In this document: one piece after another, positions 55,080 through 63,521 of the stretch
Layout: the number at the start of each line of letters is the position of its first letter
Position numbering within the stretch: position 1 is the stretch's first letter
DNA from: ATZT02 sp038145175
GTDB taxonomy: Bacteria > Actinomycetota > Actinomycetes > S36-B12 > UBA5976
Assembly: GCA_038145175.1 (NCBI GenBank)
Contig: JAYQPE010000003.1
Location: 1 to 64,000, forward strand
Direction of reading: 5' to 3'
Length of the DNA: 64,000 nucleotides
Notes under the pieces: model-generated
The model's database searches: none
The model's input: only the letters and a program-made list of their open reading frames with translations
Told to the model about the DNA's origin: nothing
Program-made: the position numbers and the translations under genes

Positions 55080-55709
55080 TTAAATACTTTCCAGCCAATT
55101 TTTTAACAATAAAATTCCTGCATCCCCTGATTTTTCTGGATGAAATTGAGTTGCCACTAAAGCGTTATTTTCTACACTGGCCAGGAATTTTTCACCATAA
55201 GTTGTAAAGTGTTTTAAAGGTTGATCAAATTTTTCTGATTCTTTAATATTTAAATCTTTTGCAGCAAAGGAATGAACGAAATAAAACTTTTGATCTTCAA
55301 CTCCTTTAAAAATTGAACTTCCTTGGGTAACTTCAACCTCATTCCAGCCCATGTGAGGAAGAATCGGATTTCTGATTTCTTCTACAACTCCTGGCCACTG
55401 TCCTAAACCTTTAACTGTTTCCGCGTGTTCTGTTCCTTGGTCAAACATAATTTGCATTCCCACACAAATTCCAAAAACTTTTCTCCCACCAGAAAGTCTC
55501 TTATCTACGATTTCATCTGCTTTAACATTTAATATTCCCTGCATACAAGCTTTGAATGCCCCAACCCCTGGAATCACTAAACCATCTGCATTCAAAGAAT
55601 CTTGATAATCATTTGAGATTTCTGCTTGGGCCCCAATTTTTTGAAATACTTTATGTGCAGATCTAATATTTCCAAAACCGTAATCAAGAATAACTATTTT
55701 TTTAGTCAT
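55080..55709 (-). CDS. hisH: Imidazole glycerol phosphate synthase, glutaminase subunit
   Basis: Class I glutamine amidotransferase partner of HisF. IVILDYGFGNIRSAHKVF, nucleophile Cys in GICVGMQIMFDQG (about residue 81), and the catalytic His/Glu in ATQFHPEKSGDAG. 209 residues. 1 bp from hisA, 22 bp from hisB. Confidence 0.95.
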   Translation of the reverse strand: MTKKIVILDYGFGNIRSAHKVFQKIGAQAEISNDYQDSLNADGLVIPGVGAFKACMQGILNVKADEIVDKRLSGGRKVFGICVGMQIMFDQGTEHAETVKGLGQWPGVVEEIRNPILPHMGWNEVEVTQGSSIFKGVEDQKFYFVHSFAAKDLNIKESEKFDQPLKHFTTYGEKFLASVENNALVATQFHPEKSGDAGILLLKNWLESI

Positions 55710-55731
55710 AAAATATTTTGATTATTAAGAA

Positions 55732-56319
55732 TTACAAAACACCTTTTGTGGAAGGAATTCCTACAGATTTAGCATCTAGAGAAACTGCTTCTCTTAAAGC
55801 TCTTGCCACAGCTTTAAACTGAGCTTCAACAACATGGTGGGCATTTCTTCCCTCTAATACTTTTATGTGCAAAGTGATATCGGAACTGTTTACAAATGAT
55901 TCCCAAATATGTTTAGTCAAAGTGGTGTCATAGGAACCAATCATGGGCGCAATTTCTGTTTCGTGGTGAACCAAATATGGTCTACCCGATAAATCAACTG
56001 CAGCTCTAACCAAAACTTCATCTAGAGGCAATGTCGCATCACCGTATCTTTTAATTCCTGACTTATCACCTAGAGATTCTTTGAATGCTTGTCCAAGTGA
56101 AATAGCCGTATCTTCGATTGTGTGGTGTTCATCTACAACAACATCACCAATAGTTTTAATTTTTAAATCGAAAGCTGCATGTTTACCCAATTGACTCAAC
56201 ATGTGGTCATAGAAAGGGACGCCTGTTTCAATAGAAACATTTCCGGTGCCATCTAAGTTAATTTCAACCGAAACATCACTTTCTTTTGTTTTTCGGGAAA
56301 CTTTACCGATTCTACTCAT
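55732..56319 (-). CDS. hisB: Imidazoleglycerol-phosphate dehydratase
   Basis: Sixth step of histidine synthesis. The manganese-binding signatures DEHHTIEDTAISLGQAF (about 66-82) and GRNAHHVVEAQFKAVARAL are intact. 195 residues, single function without a fused phosphatase. GAGG stands four bases before the ATG. It follows hisD after only 54 bp; the hisC gene that normally lies between them in Actinobacteria is absent. Confidence 0.96.
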   Translation of the reverse strand: MSRIGKVSRKTKESDVSVEINLDGTGNVSIETGVPFYDHMLSQLGKHAAFDLKIKTIGDVVVDEHHTIEDTAISLGQAFKESLGDKSGIKRYGDATLPLDEVLVRAAVDLSGRPYLVHHETEIAPMIGSYDTTLTKHIWESFVNSSDITLHIKVLEGRNAHHVVEAQFKAVARALREAVSLDAKSVGIPSTKGVL

Positions 56320-56373
56320 TAATCCTCTTTCTCTATTTTCATGTTATAAGACACCTATGAACATTTGATTTAT

Positions 56374-57672
56374 TTACTTGTTGTTTTCAAGCCTTATATC
56401 AACTGCTTGAGCATGCGCAGGCAAATCTTCTGCATGAGCTAAAACCCTTAATTGATTTGCAGCATCCTTCAAAGCATCTTTTGAATATTCAATAACTTGA
56501 ACTGATTTAAGAAATGTTTGCACATTTAATCCTGAAGAATGACAGGCACAGCCTCCGGTCGGTAATACGTGATTACTTCCAGCTAAATAATCACCCAAGG
56601 AAACTGGAGTATTTGGTCCAACAAATATTGCACCTGCATTTTCAATTTTTGAAACCACATTTGCTAGATCCTTAGTGTGTATTTCTAGGTGTTCAGAAGC
56701 AATATTATTTATCACTTCAATTCCCTGTTCTATATCTTTTACAATCACGATGGCACTTTGTTTACCTTGAATTGCTTTCTTAATTCGATCTGAATGTTTA
56801 GTTTGTGGAACTTGTGATTCCAGTTCTTTTTTAACTTGTTGCGCAAGATCAATTGAACTAGTTACTAAAATACTTGAAGCAATCACATCATGTTCTGCTT
56901 GACTAATTAGATCTGCGGCTATCCATTTAGGATTTCCCGTTTCATCGGCAAGTATTGCAATTTCAGTTGGACCTGCTTCACTATCGATAGCGACAACACT
57001 TCTAACTTTTCTTTTTGCAGCAGTTACATAAACATTTCCAGGACCGGTTATAAGATTTACTTTTTTACAAGATTTAGTTCCGTAAGCAAACATCGCAATT
57101 GCTTGCGAACCGCCTGCGCTATAAACTTCATTAATCTCTAAAAGTTTGCATGCGGCAAGAATTGTTTTATTTGGCCATCCATCATTTTCTTTTTGGGACG
57201 GACTACTTATCGCTATGGATTTAACTCCTGCCACTTTTGCAGGAACAACATTCATCACAACACTTGATGGGTAAACAGCTTGGCCACCTGGCACATATAA
57301 ACCAACTCTAGAAACTGGAATATATTTTTGTGTGACTGATCCATTTTGTACGACCATAGTTTGAATTTCACTTTTTAACTGCGCTTGATGAACCATCGTG
57401 GTTCTTTTTATAGATTCCTTTAAGGCATCAATAACATCTGGCGACATTTCTGAAAAAGCTTTGTCAATTACTTCCTGGGGAACTCTTAGTGATTTAGGTC
57501 TAATCCCATCAAATTTTTCATTCCAATTAAGAACTGCCTCATCGCCATTTTTTTCAACTTCTTCCAATACAGGATTTATTTGATTCAAAGCCGACTCAAC
57601 ATCAAGTTGCGCGCGAGGCACGACAGGGGAAGAAATTTGGCCAATTTCTCTCACATCAATTATTTGAATCAT
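56374..57672 (-). CDS. hisD: Histidinol dehydrogenase
   Basis: Final two oxidations from histidinol to histidine with NAD+. Zinc enzyme of 432 residues: VGLYVPGGQAVYPSSVVMNV, VNLITGPGNVYVTAAKR, DSEAGPTEIAILADET, SQAEHD and SEHLEIHTKD are present. First gene of the his operon. The minus strand has TAACAT exactly six bases before the ATG, so the mRNA is probably leaderless, leaving no room for a his attenuator or T-box. Divergent from the LON gene. Confidence 0.96.
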   Translation of the reverse strand: MIQIIDVREIGQISSPVVPRAQLDVESALNQINPVLEEVEKNGDEAVLNWNEKFDGIRPKSLRVPQEVIDKAFSEMSPDVIDALKESIKRTTMVHQAQLKSEIQTMVVQNGSVTQKYIPVSRVGLYVPGGQAVYPSSVVMNVVPAKVAGVKSIAISSPSQKENDGWPNKTILAACKLLEINEVYSAGGSQAIAMFAYGTKSCKKVNLITGPGNVYVTAAKRKVRSVVAIDSEAGPTEIAILADETGNPKWIAADLISQAEHDVIASSILVTSSIDLAQQVKKELESQVPQTKHSDRIKKAIQGKQSAIVIVKDIEQGIEVINNIASEHLEIHTKDLANVVSKIENAGAIFVGPNTPVSLGDYLAGSNHVLPTGGCACHSSGLNVQTFLKSVQVIEYSKDALKDAANQLRVLAHAEDLPAHAQAVDIRLENNK

Positions 57673-57678
57673 AATTCA

Positions 57679-57684
57679 ATGTTA
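57679..57684 (-). promoter_or_regulatory. leaderless -10 box of hisD
   Basis: Minus strand TAACAT, then six bases, then the hisD ATG (57672). No ribosome-binding site is present and no clear -35 at 16-18 bp. Faces the promoter of the LON gene, with the two -10 boxes 27 bp apart. Confidence 0.45.
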
Positions 57685-57711
57685 CGGGATGCGAAATTCT
57701 TAACTTTCACA

Positions 57712-57717
57712 TATTCT
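57712..57717 (+). promoter_or_regulatory. leaderless -10 box of the LON-domain gene
   Basis: TATTCT followed by six bases (TTCACC) and the ATG at 57724. The same hexamer and spacing occur before the DinB-like gene at 52952. The -35 is weak (ATGCGA at 17 bp). Confidence 0.5.
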
Positions 57718-57723
57718 TTCACC

Positions 57724-58401
57724 ATGAGAAATTCTGATGCAGATTCAAAATCGCTTCCAATTTTTCCATTAAGCACAGTTTTGATGCCAGGACAAGTAAT
57801 GCCTTTGCATATTTTCGAAAATAGATACAGAGCTTTAATGAGTGATTTATTGGCTTTACCTGAAGTTGAGCGCAGATTTGGAATTATTTCAATTAAAAAA
57901 GGAAGCGAAGTAAGACAAGATTTACCGGTATTAGCAGACATTGGAACCATCGCTGTTTTAAGAAAAAGTACTTCAAATAAAGACGGTACATTCGAAATAC
58001 TGGTTATTGGAGGTCAAAGATTTAACCTATTGTCAGTTTCAAAAGATAAGGCTCCTTATCTGGTTGCCGAAGTCAAAGTACGAAAGGAAGCTGAAACTGA
58101 ATTTGATACGGCTTCATTAACTTTAGCTAAAGAAAAATGTGATGAGTTCATGATGATGTTTGATGCAGATAATGACAACGTTTCACAAAAACTACCAGAT
58201 ACACCCTCAAGTCTTAGCTTTCTTTTAGCAAACCTTTTGCCAATAAATAATTTGGAAAAACAGAATTTGCTTGAAATTGACGATCCAAATGTTAGATTAA
58301 AGAAAGTTTTAAGAATTATTAATCGTGAAACTATTTTGATGCAAGAAATTCCATCTGTTCCTGCCCCATTTTTAACAAAAACTAAAATTAGTCTTAATTA
58401 A
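57724..58401 (+). CDS. LON substrate-binding-domain protein
   Basis: A 225-residue stand-alone protein with the Lon N-terminal (PUA-like) domain: LPIFPLSTVLMPGQVMPLHI and FENRYRALM (about residues 10-40), FGIISIKKGSEV, ADIGTIAVLRK and VIGGQRFNLL. A helical C-terminal part follows (about 120-200). No AAA+ ATPase or protease domain, so it is not Lon protease; probably a peptide or protein-binding role, function unknown. I start at 57724, six bases after TATTCT; longer readings run back into hisD. The stop overlaps that of dnaE by 4 bp. Confidence 0.82.
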   Translation: MRNSDADSKSLPIFPLSTVLMPGQVMPLHIFENRYRALMSDLLALPEVERRFGIISIKKGSEVRQDLPVLADIGTIAVLRKSTSNKDGTFEILVIGGQRFNLLSVSKDKAPYLVAEVKVRKEAETEFDTASLTLAKEKCDEFMMMFDADNDNVSQKLPDTPSSLSFLLANLLPINNLEKQNLLEIDDPNVRLKKVLRIINRETILMQEIPSVPAPFLTKTKISLN

Positions 58402-61400
58402 GCCACAGCGCTTGGACCAAGCAAGGCTTTTAATTCACCAAATAAAGCAGAGGTAGGTTCAACTCTAAGTCGCTCATCTATTTTCATAACAGTTGTTTTT
58501 TCACCATTAATAATGTGAAGATGAACTTCTACAGTTCCAGGATGAGTTTGTAAAACTGATTTTATTGAATCAACCATTGGTGGGGTGCATCTTGCAGCAT
58601 TAAGTTTAACAACTACTGGAGAAGTTCTTTGCTGGTTTAAATCAGGAACTGAAAAATCTAAAGCAACTAACCTTGGACTTTCTTCTTCCCGCGCATCAAT
58701 TTTTGCCTTTACCGACAAAATTGCATCTTCGTGAATTAAATTGGCTGTATTTGCATAAGTCTGTGAAAATACCATTAAATCAACTGAACCCGCTAAATCT
58801 TCTAAAGTAACAATTGCCCAATTAGCGCCTTGTTTTGTAACTTTTCTTTGAATATTTGTGACAAGTCCTGCGACAGTTACAATGTCTGCATCATTTTTAT
58901 TTCCATGTGCAATATCTGCTATTTGTGTGTCAGAAAATCTAGAAAGTAAATGTTCTATCCCAAGTAATGGATGATCACTAACATATAGACCAAGCATTTG
59001 TCTTTCAAAATTTAATAATGCTGCCTTTTCCCATTCCTCGATCGGAATAATTAACTCTGTTCCAGAAATACTTACACTTTCTTGACTTGATCCAAATAAA
59101 TCATATTGACCAATTGCTTCTGCTTTTTTAGATTCTGTGGCACTATCTACGGCTTCAATATGAATACTGAGTAAGCCTTTGCGAGAATGCCCAAGTGAAT
59201 CAAATGCACCTGCTTTAATCAATGATTCAATCACTCTTTTGCTACAAACTGTTGATTCCACTTTATTTAAGAAATCAAAAAAGTCTGTGAATCTTTCATG
59301 TTTTAATCTTGAACTAATCAAAGAATCCACTACGTTTTCTCCAACATTTTTTATAGCAGATAATCCAAAGCGAATATCTTTGCCAATTGGAGCAAATTCA
59401 CTTAATGATTCATTAACATCAGGAGGTAAAACTTTTATTCCCATTTTTCTACATTCATTCAAATAAATCGCTAGTTTATCTCTGTCATCTTTAACACTTG
59501 ATAAAAGTGCTGCCATATATTCAGATGGAAAATTAGCTTTTAAATAAGCCGTCCAATAAGAAACAAGACCATAGCCTGCGGTGTGAGCTCTGTTAAATGC
59601 GTAATCAGAAAATGGAACTAGTATTTCCCACAACTTATTAATGGCATCTTCTGAGAATTTATTTGCTCTCATTCCATCTCTAAAAGGTATAAATTCTTTG
59701 TCAAGAATTGATTTTTTCTTTTTACCCATAGCTCGGCGTAAAAGATCTGCTTTGCCTAGTGAGTAGCCAGCTAACTTTTGAGCAATAGCCATAACTTGTT
59801 CTTGATAAACAATTAACCCGTAAGTATCTTTTAATATTTCATCAAGAGGTTCAGCTAATTCTTCATGAATTGGCACAACTTTAGTTCGATTATTTTTTCT
59901 ATCCGCATAATCGTTGTGAGCATTAACTCCCATAGGCCCAGGTCGATATAAAGCTAAAACTGCTGAAATATGTTCGAATTGATCAGGTTGCATTGATCTT
60001 AAAAGTGCTCTCATGGGAGCACCATCTAATTGGAATACTCCTAAAGTATCTCCCCTACTTAGAAGTTCATATGTTGCTTTATCTGTTAATTCTAAATCTT
60101 CCAGAACGATTTCAATATTCTTATTTCTCTTAATATGATCTAAACAATCATCTAAAACAGTTAAATTTCTTAATCCTAAAAAGTCCATTTTTAGTAAACC
60201 TAAAGATTCACAAGCACCCATATCAAATTGAGTAATAATTGCGCCGTCTTGCTCACGTTTCCAAAGTGGCACAACTTCAATTAAAGGTTCACGACAAAGA
60301 ATTACCCCTGCAGCATGAACACCGGGTTGTCTTCTTAAACCTTCTAAACCTCTTGCGGTATCAACAATCTTTTGAACTTCAGGATCAACTTTGTATAAAG
60401 ATCTAAATTCACTTGCTTCTGCATATCTATCATCTTTTTTATCAAAAATTGATGCTAGCGACATATCTTTTCCAACAACAGGTGGAGGAATAAGTTTTGT
60501 TATTTTATCTGAATTTGCAAATGGATAACCCAATACTCGAGCTGAATCTTTAATTGCAGCTTTTGCCTTAATTGTGCCGTAGGTAATGATTTGCGCTACG
60601 TGATCTGATCCGTATTTATCTGTTGCATATTTGATCATGTCAGCACGTCTTTTTTCATCAAAATCAATATCAATATCGGGAAGCGAAACTCTCTCGGGAT
60701 TTAAAAATCTTTCAAACAAAAGTCCATGCTTAATGGGATCAAGTTCAGTAATTCCTAATGCAAATGCCACAACTGATCCCCCTGCAGAACCTCTTCCTGG
60801 ACCAACTCTTATGCCATTTTCTTTGGCATATCGAACTAAGTCAGCTACAACTAGAAAGTAACTAGGAAATCCCATTTGGTTAATTACTTTTATTTCATAA
60901 TTGGCTTGTTCTTGATGTTGGGAACTTACTTGGTTTTTAAATCGTTTATTCAGTCCTTGATTAACTTCTTTTTCTAACCATGATTCTTCAGTTTCATTTT
61001 CTGGAACAGAGAATCTAGGCATGAGATTTGCGCCTTCTTGAAACTTAACCTCACATCTTTCTGCAATTAATAATGTGTTGTCGCATGCTTCTGGATAATC
61101 TTTCCAAATATCTCGCATTTGAGTAGGAGTTTTTAAATAAAAATCTTGAGCATCAAATTTAAATCTGTTGGGATCACTTAAAGTCGTTCTAGTACCTACA
61201 CACAGTAAAACTTCATGCGAAGCAGCATCTGATTCATAGGTGTAATGCAAGTCATTTGTTGCCACAAGTGGAATTTGTAATTCTTTAGCAATTTTTAATA
61301 AATCTGGCCTAGTTTTTCTTTCAATATCTAAACCATGATCCATTAACTCACAATAAAAATTTTCTTTCCCAAAAACTTCTTGTAATTGACCTGCGACTTG

Positions 61401-61919
61401 TTTTGCCTTGCTAAAGTCTCCTGCTTGTAGCCATCTATTTACTTCTCCTGAAGGACAACCTGTGGTTCCAATTAATCCTTTTCCATATTTTTCTAATAAT
61501 TCGAAATCAAATCTAGGTTTGTAGTAGTAACCTTCCATACTTGCAAGGGATGAAATTTTAAATAAATTATGCATTGCTTGAGTACTTGTGGCCCATAAAG
61601 TCATGTGGGTGTAAGGAGATTTACCTCTACCAAATTCTTGATCTTCACCGCTTGAAAATCCAAAATCAAGCATTTCTCTAGATTTTCTTCCATTAGGCGC
61701 GTAATAACCTTCGATCCCAATTATTGGTTTGACACCATGATCTTTTGCAGTTTTATAAAAATCATATGCACCATATAAATTTCCATGATCTGTAATTGCG
61801 ATGGCGGGCATTTCTTGTTTTTTAACTTCTGAAATTAATTGAGTTAATCTTGCTGCACCATCAAGCATGGAATATTCAGAATGCACATGAAGATGAACAA
61901 ATGAGTCGCGATTAGACAT
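58398..61919 (-). CDS. dnaE: DNA polymerase III alpha subunit (DnaE1)
   Basis: Replicative polymerase catalytic subunit, 1173 residues. N-terminal PHP domain (FVHLHVHSEYSMLDGAARL, ITDHGNLYGAYDF) that retains the metal His residues; polymerase core with catalytic aspartates in LPDIDIDFDEKRRADMIKY; fingers with GRGSAGGSVVAFALGI and RRQPGVHAAGVIL; then helix-hairpin-helix and the OB domain (VTVAGLVTNIQRKVTKQG onward, about 1000-1090) and a C-terminal tail. A promoter with -35 TTGTAT and -10 TATTTT places transcription start at the ATG. Downstream of rluD with a 79-bp gap. Confidence 0.97.
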   Translation of the reverse strand: MSNRDSFVHLHVHSEYSMLDGAARLTQLISEVKKQEMPAIAITDHGNLYGAYDFYKTAKDHGVKPIIGIEGYYAPNGRKSREMLDFGFSSGEDQEFGRGKSPYTHMTLWATSTQAMHNLFKISSLASMEGYYYKPRFDFELLEKYGKGLIGTTGCPSGEVNRWLQAGDFSKAKQVAGQLQEVFGKENFYCELMDHGLDIERKTRPDLLKIAKELQIPLVATNDLHYTYESDAASHEVLLCVGTRTTLSDPNRFKFDAQDFYLKTPTQMRDIWKDYPEACDNTLLIAERCEVKFQEGANLMPRFSVPENETEESWLEKEVNQGLNKRFKNQVSSQHQEQANYEIKVINQMGFPSYFLVVADLVRYAKENGIRVGPGRGSAGGSVVAFALGITELDPIKHGLLFERFLNPERVSLPDIDIDFDEKRRADMIKYATDKYGSDHVAQIITYGTIKAKAAIKDSARVLGYPFANSDKITKLIPPPVVGKDMSLASIFDKKDDRYAEASEFRSLYKVDPEVQKIVDTARGLEGLRRQPGVHAAGVILCREPLIEVVPLWKREQDGAIITQFDMGACESLGLLKMDFLGLRNLTVLDDCLDHIKRNKNIEIVLEDLELTDKATYELLSRGDTLGVFQLDGAPMRALLRSMQPDQFEHISAVLALYRPGPMGVNAHNDYADRKNNRTKVVPIHEELAEPLDEILKDTYGLIVYQEQVMAIAQKLAGYSLGKADLLRRAMGKKKKSILDKEFIPFRDGMRANKFSEDAINKLWEILVPFSDYAFNRAHTAGYGLVSYWTAYLKANFPSEYMAALLSSVKDDRDKLAIYLNECRKMGIKVLPPDVNESLSEFAPIGKDIRFGLSAIKNVGENVVDSLISSRLKHERFTDFFDFLNKVESTVCSKRVIESLIKAGAFDSLGHSRKGLLSIHIEAVDSATESKKAEAIGQYDLFGSSQESVSISGTELIIPIEEWEKAALLNFERQMLGLYVSDHPLLGIEHLLSRFSDTQIADIAHGNKNDADIVTVAGLVTNIQRKVTKQGANWAIVTLEDLAGSVDLMVFSQTYANTANLIHEDAILSVKAKIDAREEESPRLVALDFSVPDLNQQRTSPVVVKLNAARCTPPMVDSIKSVLQTHPGTVEVHLHIINGEKTTVMKIDERLRVEPTSALFGELKALLGPSAVA

Positions 61920-61925
61920 TAAATG

Positions 61926-61954
61926 AAAATAGTCCTTTCACGAGTTTGATACAA
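61926..61954 (-). promoter_or_regulatory. dnaE promoter (leaderless)
   Basis: Minus strand TTGTAT (61954 to 61949), 17-bp spacer, TATTTT (61931 to 61926), six bases, then the dnaE ATG (61919). Both boxes and the spacing are good. An AAAGGA in the spacer is fourteen bases from the ATG, too far to act as a ribosome-binding site, supporting leaderless translation. Confidence 0.6.
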
Positions 61955-61998
61955 AGGGGAAGTTTTGTATAACTAATTTAAATCTTGCTAAATAGAGT

Positions 61999-62922
61999 TT
62001 ACTTAAAAACCTCTGCAACGCGCTTTAAACTCGATGCCAAATCTTGCGGATATGGTGAGTCAAATGTCACTTCTGCACCAGTTCTTGGATGTTTGAATGT
62101 TAATGATGTTGCGTGAAGCCATTGGCGAGTAAGTCCAAGTTTTTCCGCTAATTTGGGATCTGCTCCATACATGGGATCTCCAACGCAAGGATGCTTGATA
62201 GCGCTCATGTGAACTCTGATTTGATGAGTTCTGCCAGTTTCTAATTCTATTTTTAATAGTGAAGCGTAGGGAAAAGCTTCCAACGTTTCATAATGAGTAA
62301 CGCTTTCTCTTCCGCCTTGCACAATTGCATATTTGTAATTTTCTTGCGGATGTCGACTTATAGGTGCATCTATAGTTCCGCTGGACGGATCAGGATGACC
62401 TTGCACTAAAGCATGGTAAACCTTTTTAACAGTTCTAGTTCTAAATGATTCTTTTAAATTTTCATATGCAAAATCACTTTTTGCAACAACCATCACACCA
62501 CTAGTTCCAACATCTAATCTTTGAACTATTCCTTGTCGTTCAGGAACACCACTTGTTGAGATTCGATGTCCCTTAGCAGAAATAGATGCAGTTACAGTTG
62601 GACCTTCCCAACCGGGACTTGCATGAGCTGCAACTCCAAATGGTTTATCAACCACAACAATGTCATCATCTGAATATAAAACTTTTATATCAATTACTTG
62701 ATCTTTTGGATCAACTATAGTTTTTTCTATTGGTTTGTAATCAATTTCATCACTTAAATTCAATCTATAAGATTTAGAAGCAATTTTACCGTTTACAAAA
62801 ACAGCACCGGCATCAATATCTGAAGCAACTTTAGTTCTAGAAATTTCAAGATTTGTTGACAAAAATGAATCAATTCTTAAACCAACTTGGTTCTCCTCGA
62901 TATGAATTAAATAACTAGTCAT
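61999..62922 (-). CDS. rluD: RluD-type pseudouridine synthase
   Basis: Makes pseudouridines in 23S rRNA (RluA/RluD family). N-terminal S4 domain (about 14-60, GLRIDSFLSTNLEISRTKVA), then the catalytic domain with the essential Asp in QRLDVGTSGVMVVAKSD (about residue 138) and RTHQIRVHMSAIKHP. 307 residues. The usual HRLD motif is QRLD here, but the Asp is kept. Overlaps lspA by 8 bp, the usual lspA-rluD pair. Confidence 0.93.
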   Translation of the reverse strand: MTSYLIHIEENQVGLRIDSFLSTNLEISRTKVASDIDAGAVFVNGKIASKSYRLNLSDEIDYKPIEKTIVDPKDQVIDIKVLYSDDDIVVVDKPFGVAAHASPGWEGPTVTASISAKGHRISTSGVPERQGIVQRLDVGTSGVMVVAKSDFAYENLKESFRTRTVKKVYHALVQGHPDPSSGTIDAPISRHPQENYKYAIVQGGRESVTHYETLEAFPYASLLKIELETGRTHQIRVHMSAIKHPCVGDPMYGADPKLAEKLGLTRQWLHATSLTFKHPRTGAEVTFDSPYPQDLASSLKRVAEVFK

Positions 62923-63451
62923 TTATTTTCTTTTTATAAGGATCTTTACCCATTAAAGTCATTATCGCAATTATCGTTGCTGAGATGCTTACAGCCATAT
63001 CTGCAACATTAAATATTGCCCAATAAGGAATTTGCACAAAATCAACAACTGCACCTCTAAAAATTCCTGGACTTCTAAAAATTCTATCTATTAAATTTCC
63101 AATTGCTCCGCCTAAAAGTGCTCCAAAGCAAATTGCCCAAACTCTATTTTCAATTTTTTTACCTGTTTTCCAAATAATTATGGAAATAACAAAGGCAAGG
63201 ATTGTAAAAATTAAAGTTGCATTAGTACCAAAACCAAAGGCAGCCCCAGGATTTCTTATGAAGGTGAATTGAAGAATTGGACCAACTCTTTCTCCAAATA
63301 AAGCAGGAACCAGAATCACATTATCTCTATTTTCTAAAGTAGCTACTGCGATTAATTTAGTTATTTGATCAATGATGATTATCGATAATGCGATCTTTAG
63401 CATCAAGGCTTGTAAATGTGTGCGACTCTTCACCTTGATATCACCACACAT
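62915..63451 (-). CDS. lspA: Lipoprotein signal peptidase
   Basis: Aspartic membrane protease that removes the signal peptide from lipoproteins after Lgt modification. Four membrane segments; the catalytic dyad lies in GGAIGNLIDRI and IPYWAIFNVADMAVS, and FIRNPGAAFGF is conserved. 178 residues from the ATG at 63451. The first 16 residues are polar and no ribosome-binding site is evident, so the true start may be later (for example the Met before LKIALSIIIIDQITK). Divergent from ileS. Confidence 0.93.
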   Translation of the reverse strand: MCGDIKVKSRTHLQALMLKIALSIIIIDQITKLIAVATLENRDNVILVPALFGERVGPILQFTFIRNPGAAFGFGTNATLIFTILAFVISIIIWKTGKKIENRVWAICFGALLGGAIGNLIDRIFRSPGIFRGAVVDFVQIPYWAIFNVADMAVSISATIIAIMTLMGKDPYKKKIND

Positions 63452-63521
63452 TTAAGTTGTCTCATAAACTACGAGAGTACAGTTTTTCTTTTAACTTACT
63501 TGAAAGCAGGATGGTGTAAGC

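Noticed and set aside
57580..57723. Longer LON-domain protein beginning inside hisD
   Set aside because: The extra residues are antisense to hisD and include the predicted promoter; the domain starts after 57724.
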